NCBI GenBank assembly: GCA_964430915.1
Contig: CAYSHT010000105.1
Span: 1 to 7,543, forward strand
Direction of reading: 5' to 3'
DNA length: 7,543 nucleotides
Source: JAFGBH01 sp964430915
Lineage (GTDB): Bacteria > Desulfobacterota > Syntrophia > Syntrophales > UBA2210
Position 1 is the stretch's first letter, and the number at the start of each line of letters is the position of its first letter. The notes below the pieces were generated by a model that worked only from the letters and a program-made list of their open reading frames with translations, made no database searches and had not been told where the DNA came from. Below, one piece after another: positions 1 through 4,974 of the stretch. The translations under genes and the position numbers were made by a program.

Positions 1-39
1 GTCGCCCTTGAAGTGTTGATCGATAGCCGTTTTGTCCAT
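1..39 (-). CDS. N-terminal 13 codons of an unknown protein (runs off the left edge)
   Basis: Reading leftward from an ATG at 39, the frame stays open to the window edge and encodes MDKTAIDQHFKGD. A Shine-Dalgarno-like GAAGGGG (47-53, minus strand) lies 7 nt before the ATG and overlaps the stop codon of the upstream MerR-like gene. The gap between the two genes is 12 nt, so they are probably co-transcribed and perhaps translationally coupled. Too little protein is visible to assign a family. The start call rests on the ribosome binding site and the spacing, not on homology. Confidence 0.5.
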   Translation of the reverse strand, partial: MDKTAIDQHFKGD

Positions 40-51
40 CGCTAAGCCCCT

Positions 52-291
52 TCAGACGGTATGGATTGCATTCTTCGCGCGCAGCCTGGCTATCTTTCTG
101 CCCAGATCCGCCCCACGTATCTCACATTCCAGAAACTCCTTCCGGAAGCGGAAGATCTCACGTTTATCGAATAGCCGGTGCCCGCCCACGGTTCGCTCAC
201 ATCTTAATAGTCCGCGCCGCTCATAGTTCCTAATCGCCGAGGAAGAAACTCCTAAGACAAGAGCAACCTCGCTGACTTTTAGAAGCTCCAT
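52..291 (-). CDS. Small MerR-type helix-turn-helix DNA-binding protein
   Basis: This 79-residue protein is nearly all a MerR-family DNA-binding domain. Residues 5-14 and 16-26 form a predicted helix-turn-helix (VSEVALVLGVSSSAIRNYER), followed by GLL and a wing with the typical R-x-x-G-G-H-R-x-F pattern at about 33-41. After the wing comes only a short basic helix (about 45-73). The effector-binding or metal-binding C-terminal domain and long dimerisation coiled coil of full MerR regulators (usually 120 residues or more) are missing. The ATG at 291 has an AAGGAG site (300-305, minus strand) 8 nt upstream. It is followed after 12 nt by another leftward gene. Small proteins of this architecture are often excisionases (recombination directionality factors) or local repressors in mobile elements. 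That role is inferred from size and context; a truncated-type MerR regulator is equally possible. Confidence 0.72.
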   Translation of the reverse strand: MELLKVSEVALVLGVSSSAIRNYERRGLLRCERTVGGHRLFDKREIFRFRKEFLECEIRGADLGRKIARLRAKNAIHTV

Positions 292-339
292 GTTAACTGC
301 TCCTTTTTTTACGTGGAGAAGTTACACCAGTGCAAAATA

Positions 340-354
340 CGTGTCACGGACACG
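340..354. promoter_or_regulatory. Dyad-symmetric site upstream of the MerR-like gene
   Basis: CGTGTC at 340-345 and GACACG at 349-354 form a perfect 6-bp inverted repeat around a 3-base centre. It lies 49 bp upstream of the start codon of the leftward MerR-like gene, in a 132-bp intergenic gap. MerR-type proteins bind dyads, so this could be an operator for that gene, but no convincing -35/-10 pair with a MerR-type long spacer could be placed around it. It may be chance. Confidence 0.3.
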
Positions 355-412
355 AAGGTTTAGGGATTTTGTCTGAAAGCGGAAAATAAGAAATATATCG
401 AAGAGTTATTAG

Positions 413-434
413 AAATAATTTTTTTAAATTATTT
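413..434. repeat. AT-only inverted repeat at the end of the 424-1137 gene
   Basis: A perfect 9-bp inverted repeat, AAATAATTT at 413-421 and AAATTATTT at 426-434, flanks a TTTT loop. It overlaps the stop codon (424-426, minus strand) of the leftward 237-residue gene. A stem made only of A-T pairs is weak and no clear U-tract follows it on the minus strand, so it is a poor intrinsic terminator. It may still mark the transcript end or be a by-product of local AT-richness. Confidence 0.3.
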
Positions 435-1137
435 TGTGTCTTTTTAAATATTTTCTGAAATAGTCGAGATCATCCAACGGAAGAATATCATCTTCATCGT
501 CAAATTTTCCTATTCTTCTAAGTACTTCGAGCATTTCTTTTGGAAAATCCAAACTATCTTTAAAAACATACTTATAGAATCGGGCCATTTTGATGAGGTC
601 TTTTTCTTTCGCCTTGCTTTGAATGTTTGATTTTTTACGAATCGATTTTGCTAATCTTTCAAAGAAGTCAGTATCTTGTATTAGTTGATTGATAGATATG
701 GATTTATGAATGAAATCGAATGATAGGCAAGTTTTATCCCACTCCACGAGCTTGCAGATTGCTTCCGTATCGCCTCCTCCAGCTCTTTTTATTACATCTT
801 CAATATCTTCTCCATTTCTCTTCTTAAATACATGGATGTCTCCTAAGAAAACTTCTTTTTCGTCATTGCATATTTGTATCATGATCTCGCCGATATTTTC
901 CTCCACAGTCTCTTCAACACGAGATGTGTCTTTCTCGTGTTTGAACTCAAGAAATAGAAGCATCTCGAACATACTGTAGAATTCCATCATTCGAGTTTTC
1001 GCACGATGATAGAAGAGAGTCTTAAACTCGTTTATTTCAAAAAATTGTCCCGCGAAGTGATCGGCTGTTTTTTTTATGAGATCATCGCGCTCACCACGCC
1101 ATTCATTCATGAATTGTATGGCATCGATTTCTTTCAT
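424..1137 (-). CDS. Uncharacterised 237-residue protein, AT-rich island gene
   Basis: I do not recognise this protein. The ATG at 1137 is preferred because AGGGGGG (1146-1152, minus strand) sits 8 nt upstream. The frame also stays open to an ATG at 1278, adding 47 residues, but that stretch has different composition and lies over hairpin-rich DNA. The protein begins MKEIDAIQFMNEW and appears mainly alpha-helical, soluble and highly charged, with no signal peptide. Residues about 41-65 are rich in F, Y, M and L (YSMFEMLLFLEF), perhaps an amphipathic helix, too broken by charge for a clear membrane span. An acidic stretch (DDEDD) precedes a basic C-terminus ending KYLKRHKII. There is no recognisable nucleotide-binding, nuclease or HTH motif. 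The gene is much more AT-rich than tig-lon and lies between a MerR-like gene and a tRNA-Pro scar, which suggests acquired cargo. Function unknown. Confidence 0.7.
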   Translation of the reverse strand: MKEIDAIQFMNEWRGERDDLIKKTADHFAGQFFEINEFKTLFYHRAKTRMMEFYSMFEMLLFLEFKHEKDTSRVEETVEENIGEIMIQICNDEKEVFLGDIHVFKKRNGEDIEDVIKRAGGGDTEAICKLVEWDKTCLSFDFIHKSISINQLIQDTDFFERLAKSIRKKSNIQSKAKEKDLIKMARFYKYVFKDSLDFPKEMLEVLRRIGKFDDEDDILPLDDLDYFRKYLKRHKII

Positions 1138-1169
1138 CTGTTGCACCCCCCTATCGCGCCTGGCTTGAT

Positions 1170-1204
1170 CCGGGGGAGGCCTGGATATGCAGAACCTTCC
1201 CCGG
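1170..1204. repeat. GC-rich 10-bp hairpin upstream of the 237-residue gene
   Basis: CCGGGGGAGG (1170-1179) pairs with CCTTCCCCGG (1195-1204), 10 bp with one G-T mismatch/wobble, around a 15-base loop. On the minus strand it lies about 20 bp upstream of the ribosome binding site of the 424-1137 gene, so it could be part of that gene's 5' leader. It could equally be a remnant of a repeat element or a terminator-like barrier without a U-tract. GC content here contrasts sharply with the AT-rich gene. Confidence 0.5.
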
Positions 1205-1224
1205 TAAACTTTTATCGTCGCTCC

Positions 1225-1252
1225 CTGCGTCGCTCTGCGACAATTAACGCAG
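1225..1252. repeat. Second hairpin with two alternative stems
   Basis: CTGCGT (1225-1230) and ACGCAG (1247-1252) are perfect inverted 6-mers. GTCGC (1229-1233) and GCGAC (1237-1241) form a 5-bp stem with a TCT loop inside the same stretch. The two stems share bases 1229-1230, so they are partly exclusive. Together with the hairpin at 1170-1204 this makes 1170-1252 a structure-rich, non-coding-looking block. Role unknown. Confidence 0.4.
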
Positions 1253-1258
1253 CCGTAT

Positions 1259-1276
1259 TTTGTGACCATTTGTGAC
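1259..1276. repeat. Direct repeat TTTGTGAC x2, 10-bp period
   Basis: TTTGTGAC occurs at 1259-1266 and 1269-1276, exactly one helical turn apart, so both copies face the same side of the DNA. The pair lies upstream of the leftward 237-residue gene and about 110 bp from the tRNA-Pro scar. Tandem phased sites of this kind are seen for regulators and for integrase arm or excisionase binding; which applies here is unknown. Confidence 0.4.
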
Positions 1277-1340
1277 ATAAACTATTTTTCTTGCATATTT
1301 TCTCTCTATTGTTTATACACCAGTTGTCAAAAAAATTAAA

Positions 1341-1360
1341 TAGTTGGCTTTTTCCAACTA
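1341..1360. repeat. 7-bp inverted repeat next to the tRNA-Pro scar
   Basis: TAGTTGG (1341-1347) and CCAACTA (1354-1360) are perfect inverted copies around CTTTTT. A further AGTTG occurs at 1322-1326. The repeat ends 24 bp from the tRNA-derived core at 1384, a plausible position for accessory protein binding beside an attachment core. Read rightward it could also act as a weak hairpin, but no U-tract follows. Confidence 0.4.
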
Positions 1361-1383
1361 CTTGCAAAAATGCCTTGAATTGT

Positions 1384-1428
<45 letters not shown>

Positions 1429-1452
1429 TTAAAAAAGAAACGATCAAGCGAG

Positions 1453-1477
1453 AGGGCTCTGCCAAATGCAGGGCCTT
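1453..1477 (+). terminator. Hairpin with short T-rich tail after the tRNA-Pro remnant
   Basis: AGGGCTCTGC (1453-1462, read with G-T pairs) folds onto GCAGGGCCTT (1468-1477) around a 5-base loop, giving a 10-bp stem with two wobble pairs. ATTTGTG follows, which is a weak T-tract. Its place 24 bp after the CCA of tRNA-Pro suggests the native terminator of that tRNA gene, now separated from its promoter. Termination efficiency cannot be judged by eye. Confidence 0.5.
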
Positions 1478-1575
1478 ATTTGTGTCGGGGAAAGCAGGAA
1501 TGTCGTTTTATAGTGCTATGAAAGTATTATATATTTACGAAAGTGTATCGTCGCGAAAGTGAAGGATATTCGCAG

Positions 1576-1604
1576 TTGACAATTCACTGTGCAGTTAATA
1601 TATT
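1576..1604 (+). promoter_or_regulatory. Sigma-70 type promoter for tRNA-Leu and the tig-lon genes
   Basis: A perfect -35 TTGACA (1576-1581) and a -10 TATATT (1599-1604) are separated by the ideal 17 bp. Transcription would start near 1611, about 11 nt before the tRNA-Leu 5' end. No heat-shock sigma-32 or CIRCE-like sequence is visible beside it. It is the only clear promoter before tig and probably serves the whole downstream block, although promoters inside coding regions cannot be excluded. Confidence 0.75.
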
Positions 1605-1621
1605 TATATAACTCGTGGCAC

Positions 1622-1708
1622 GCGAGAGTGGCGGAACTGGAAGACGCACTGGACTTAGGATCCAGCCCGCGAGAGCGGATAGGGGTTCGACTCCCCTCTC
1701 TCGCACCA
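1622..1708 (+). tRNA. tRNA-Leu(UAG)
   Basis: An 87-base class II tRNA. The acceptor stem GCGAGAG (1622-1628) pairs with CTCTCGC (1698-1704), then A73 and an encoded CCA (1706-1708). The anticodon stem CTGGA/TCCAG encloses loop CTTAGGA with anticodon TAG at 1656-1658. The long variable arm (CCCGCGAGAGCGG region) is typical of leucine tRNAs, and the T-arm is AGGGG-TTCGACT-CCCCT. It reads CUA and, by wobble, other CUN codons. Only 26 nt separate it from tig with no terminator between, so it is probably cut out of the leader of the tig mRNA. Confidence 0.95.
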
Positions 1709-1734
1709 TTTGATCATAGAAAAGGAGTTCTGTT

Positions 1735-3075
1735 GTGGGCGAAGTTACCTCGGAAGTTAAAATTGAAGAAATCAATTCTGTAAAGAAAAAGATGTCATTT
1801 GAGATACCCTGGTCAGACGTGAAAAATGAGCTCGATTCGGCCTATCTGGTGGTGGGAAAAAAGGCGAGGATAAAGGGATTCAGACCCGGCAAGGTGCCGA
1901 GAAAGGTTCTTGAGGTCCACTACCGGGATGAGGCGGAAGGCGAGGCCATATCAAATCTGGTATCCAAATCGTATATGGCGGCCCTGGAAAAGAACGATAT
2001 CATGCCGATTGATCAGCCTGTAATCGATCAAAAGGGAATAGATAGGGATAAGAATTTCAGCTATACCGCCACAATTGAGATACAGCCTGTCGTTGAACCC
2101 AAAGATTATACCGGGTTAGAGGTGGAAAAAGCCGAACCGAAAGTAACAAAAAAAGATGTCGATAACAGGCTTGAACAGCTGAGAGATATGTATGCAACAC
2201 TTGAAGACGCAAAAGAGGAACGGGGGCTCAAAGAGGGAGATTTCGCGGTTATTGATTTTGAGGTTACCGTCGATGGAAAGGAGAGGAAAGAGCTCGCTTC
2301 CCAGAACTATATGCTTCAACTTGGAGCGGGGATGTTCATGCCCGGTTTTGAAGATAAGATAGAGGGCCTGAAAAAGGGGGGGACGAAGGAAGTTAGTATA
2401 ACATTTCCCGATAACTTCGACACAAAGGAGATTGCGGGGAAAGAGGGTGTCTATTCCGTCACGGTAAAGGATATACGGGAGAAAAAGGTGCCGGAGCTTG
2501 ACAGTGAATTTATCAAGAATTTTGAAAAATATGAGTCTCTTAACGATCTGAAAAAAGATATAAAGAAATCAATTGAAGAGGAAAAAAAGGCAAGTGTAAA
2601 ATCCGATGTAACAAAAAAAATAGTGGATGCTCTTCTGGAAAAAAATGATTTCGAGGTTCCGTCGGTCTGGGTCGAACGGCAGATCTATATCATGACACTG
2701 GATGCGCAGCAGAGGATGATACGAAATGGAATGGCGCCGGACAAGGTCGTGGAAATAAGCGCTAATTTACATGACAGATTTCAGGATCAGGCAACGGTGA
2801 TGGTGAAATCGACACTCCTTTTAAATAAGATTGCAGAAAAGGAATCCATTACGGTAGAAGAAAACGAGATAGAGGAGAGCCTCAAGGAGATTGCCACTCA
2901 AACCGCCAGGGATGTCGAGACGGTAAAGGAAACCTATGAAAAAAATAATCTTATTGAGGGACTCAAAAATGAAATCCTGGAGAAAAAGACCCTTGAATTT
3001 ATCGAAGACAAGGCAACCATAAAGACCACAAAGAAGAAAAAAACCGAGACGAAAGAGGAGGAAGCGGGTAAATGA
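1735..3075 (+). CDS. tig: Trigger factor, ribosome-associated chaperone and prolyl isomerase
   Basis: Trigger factor binds the ribosome at the exit tunnel and shields nascent chains in the cytoplasm. The 446 residues match the family length and three-domain order. The N-terminal ribosome-binding domain (about 1-115) carries the signature GFRPGKVP at 48-55. The FKBP-type peptidyl-prolyl isomerase domain spans about 160-247 (LKEGDFAVIDFEV at its start). The C-terminal SurA-like chaperone domain runs from about 253 to 420. A very Lys/Glu-rich tail ends the protein. The start is GTG at 1735, with AAAAGGAG (1720-1727) 7 nt upstream; no upstream in-frame start fits between it and tRNA-Leu. The stop overlaps the clpP start by 4 nt (ATGA), suggesting translational coupling of chaperone and protease. 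No defects seen. Confidence 0.97.
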   Translation: MGEVTSEVKIEEINSVKKKMSFEIPWSDVKNELDSAYLVVGKKARIKGFRPGKVPRKVLEVHYRDEAEGEAISNLVSKSYMAALEKNDIMPIDQPVIDQKGIDRDKNFSYTATIEIQPVVEPKDYTGLEVEKAEPKVTKKDVDNRLEQLRDMYATLEDAKEERGLKEGDFAVIDFEVTVDGKERKELASQNYMLQLGAGMFMPGFEDKIEGLKKGGTKEVSITFPDNFDTKEIAGKEGVYSVTVKDIREKKVPELDSEFIKNFEKYESLNDLKKDIKKSIEEEKKASVKSDVTKKIVDALLEKNDFEVPSVWVERQIYIMTLDAQQRMIRNGMAPDKVVEISANLHDRFQDQATVMVKSTLLLNKIAEKESITVEENEIEESLKEIATQTARDVETVKETYEKNNLIEGLKNEILEKKTLEFIEDKATIKTTKKKKTETKEEEAGK

Positions 3076-3668
3076 CTCTAATTCCGATGGTCATTGAACA
3101 GGACGGGAGGGGAGAGAGGGCCTTTGATATATATTCAAGGCTTCTGAGGGACAGGATCATATTCCTCGGTACTTCCGTGGATGATGAGATCGCGAATCTC
3201 GTTATTGCTCAGCTTCTCTACCTCGAATCTGATGATCCCGACAAGGACATTTACTTTTATCTCAACACTCCGGGCGGAATCGTCAGTGCGGGCCTGGCCA
3301 TATATGATACAATGCAATACATAAAACCCTCCGTATGCACCGTTTGTATGGGACAGGCGGCCAGTATGGGGGCCTTGCTCCTTGCGGCAGGGGAAAAGAG
3401 TAAAAGATATGCCCTGCCGAACTCCCGAATAATTATACATCAGCCGCTTGGGGGGTCACAGGGACAGGCGACCGATGTGGGCATACAGGCGAGGGAGATT
3501 CTGAGGCTGAAGAATGAACTGAATGAGATTCTTGCAAGCCATACGGGTCAGTCTGTAAAAAAAGTAGAGAAAGATACAGACAGAGACTTTTACATGACAA
3601 GCGAACAGGCAAAAGAGTATGGTATAATAGACGAGGTCATAGTCAAAAGGTCATCGCTTAGCCGATAG
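3072..3668 (+). CDS. clpP: ATP-dependent Clp protease proteolytic subunit
   Basis: ClpP is the serine peptidase that forms a double-heptamer chamber and degrades proteins fed in by ClpX or another Clp ATPase. The 198-residue protein is of normal length. The catalytic triad is visible: Ser98 in GQAASMGALLL, His123 in IIIHQP, and Asp172 in DTDRDFYM. The oxyanion/substrate strand motif NTPGG is at 65-69. The N-terminus MTLIPMVIEQDGRGERAFDIYSRLL matches the family start, including the short propeptide-like lead, so the ATG at 3072 is chosen over the in-frame ATG at 3087. Its Shine-Dalgarno (AGGAGG near 3057-3062) lies within the end of tig. It is followed after 12 nt by clpX, its partner ATPase. 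Confidence 0.98.
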   Translation: MTLIPMVIEQDGRGERAFDIYSRLLRDRIIFLGTSVDDEIANLVIAQLLYLESDDPDKDIYFYLNTPGGIVSAGLAIYDTMQYIKPSVCTVCMGQAASMGALLLAAGEKSKRYALPNSRIIIHQPLGGSQGQATDVGIQAREILRLKNELNEILASHTGQSVKKVEKDTDRDFYMTSEQAKEYGIIDEVIVKRSSLSR

Positions 3669-3673
3669 GAGGG
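3667..3673 (+). promoter_or_regulatory. Strong ribosome binding site for clpX, overlapping the clpP stop
   Basis: AGGAGGG lies 7 nt before the clpX ATG at 3681, and its first two bases belong to the clpP TAG stop (3666-3668). This perfect site fixes the clpX start and puts termination of clpP translation at the clpX initiation signal. Confidence 0.8.
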
Positions 3674-3680
3674 ACGTTTA

Positions 3681-4970
3681 ATGGACAAACGAAATTCAGG
3701 TCGCGGGGGTGATAACGAAATGCTTTTTTGTTCCTTTTGTGGGAAGACCCAAAATGAGGTGCGAAAACTTGTTGCGGGTCCTTCTGCCTATATATGCGAC
3801 GAATGTATCGAGCTCTGCCGGTGTATCGTGGAAGAGGAAGGAAACGTTCAGGATATAAGGGAGACAAAGGAAGAAATACCTGAACCCAAGGATATAAAGA
3901 AGTTTCTTGATCAATATGTGGTAGGTCAGGACAGAACAAAAAAGATACTCTCCGTTGCCGTTTACAATCACTATAAGAGGCTGTTTTCGGAAGTCGACCG
4001 CGATGGTATAGAGCTTCAAAAGAGTAATATTCTGCTCGTCGGTCCCACCGGTTCGGGAAAGACGCTCCTGGCGCGAACGCTTGCGAAGATGCTGAATGTG
4101 CCGTTTACCATTGCCGATGCCACGACACTGACCGAAGCGGGTTATGTGGGAGAAGATGTGGAGAATATCATCCTGAGCCTGCTTCAGAATGCCGACTATG
4201 ATGTTCAAAGGGCCTCGAGAGGAATCGTCTATATTGACGAGATAGACAAGATATCGAGAAAATCAGGCAATCCCTCAATTACGAGAGACGTATCGGGGGA
4301 AGGCGTGCAGCAGGCCCTTCTCAAGATCATTGAAGGAACGCTTGCCAATGTACCACCCAAAGGAGGGAGGAAACATCCCCAGCAGGAATTTATTCAAGTG
4401 GATACCACGAACATATTGTTTATATGCGGTGGCGCCTTTAACGGATTACGGGAGATAATCGAGAAGAGAATTGGTGGCAATGCAGTCGGTTTCGGTGCCA
4501 GCATTCAGAGCAGAAAAGAAAGGAATATCGGCGAGATTTTGTCGGAAACTCAGCCTGAGGACCTGTTACATTACGGATTGATCCCCGAGTTTGTCGGGAG
4601 ATTGCCCGTTGTCGGAACCCTCTTTGACTTAAGTGAAGACGACCTTGTGAAAATTCTTGTTGAACCGAAGAATTCTCTCGTCAAACAGTATAAGAAGATG
4701 TTTGATCTTGAGAAAGTAAAGCTTACCTTTACCGACGGTGCTCTGAAGGCGATAGCTAAGCGTGCCGCCGAGCGTAAGTCAGGTGCGAGAGGCCTGCAGT
4801 CGATTATAGAGAACACCATGCTGGATATAATGTATGATATTCCTTCGAGAAAAGATGTCAGGGAATGTTTAATTAGCGAAGAAGTAGTATTCAACAAAGA
4901 GAAACCCATTTTACTTTTTGAAACAATACCTGAATCTTCGGAAAGTAGTAAGCGAAAGGAAATAGGGTAG
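3681..4970 (+). CDS. clpX: ATP-dependent Clp protease ATP-binding subunit ClpX
   Basis: ClpX is the hexameric AAA+ unfoldase that selects substrates, unfolds them and threads them into ClpP. The protein has 429 residues, the usual size. A C4 zinc-binding domain (Cys17, Cys20, Cys39, Cys42) leads. Walker A GPTGSGKT is at 121-128, pore-1 loop GYVG at 154-157, Walker B with Asp186-Glu187, the RKH loop at 230-232, arginine finger Arg307 in GRLPV, and sensor-2 Arg370 in GARGL. The ClpP-docking loop, usually IGF, reads VGF (269-271), a conservative change that should keep the hydrophobic contact. The start at 3681 has an excellent ribosome binding site; the in-frame ATG at 3720 is less well placed. 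lon starts 4 nt after the stop. Confidence 0.98.
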   Translation: MDKRNSGRGGDNEMLFCSFCGKTQNEVRKLVAGPSAYICDECIELCRCIVEEEGNVQDIRETKEEIPEPKDIKKFLDQYVVGQDRTKKILSVAVYNHYKRLFSEVDRDGIELQKSNILLVGPTGSGKTLLARTLAKMLNVPFTIADATTLTEAGYVGEDVENIILSLLQNADYDVQRASRGIVYIDEIDKISRKSGNPSITRDVSGEGVQQALLKIIEGTLANVPPKGGRKHPQQEFIQVDTTNILFICGGAFNGLREIIEKRIGGNAVGFGASIQSRKERNIGEILSETQPEDLLHYGLIPEFVGRLPVVGTLFDLSEDDLVKILVEPKNSLVKQYKKMFDLEKVKLTFTDGALKAIAKRAAERKSGARGLQSIIENTMLDIMYDIPSRKDVRECLISEEVVFNKEKPILLFETIPESSESSKRKEIG

Positions 4971-4974
4971 AAAT

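Noticed and set aside
710..1275. Two 89-codon + strand frames opposite the 237-residue gene
   Set aside because: No ribosome binding site; the minus-strand frame is longer and has a good site. The peptides are Ser/Phe-rich, typical of antisense translation.
1138..1278. Possible 47-residue N-terminal extension of the 237-residue protein, containing a CxxC pair
   Set aside because: The internal ATG at 1137 has a strong, well-spaced ribosome binding site, while the extension has different composition, lies over hairpins and lacks a good site before the ATG at 1278.
1325..1330. Minus-strand TTGACA as a -35 for the 237-residue gene
   Set aside because: No acceptable -10 lies 16-18 bp downstream; the best candidate (TAGAGA) matches only three positions.
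1584..1783. Short open frames on both strands across tRNA-Leu
   Set aside because: Both cover the whole tRNA-Leu gene; they are by-products of its sequence.
3696..4208. 170-codon minus-strand frame opposite clpX, and similar frames opposite clpP and lon
   Set aside because: All lie inside strongly conserved coding sequence on the other strand and have no ribosome binding site or family resemblance.
4485..4493. ClpX docking loop VGF in place of IGF as a possible functional defect
   Set aside because: Val for Ile is conservative in this hydrophobic contact and all catalytic motifs are intact, so it is normal family variation.
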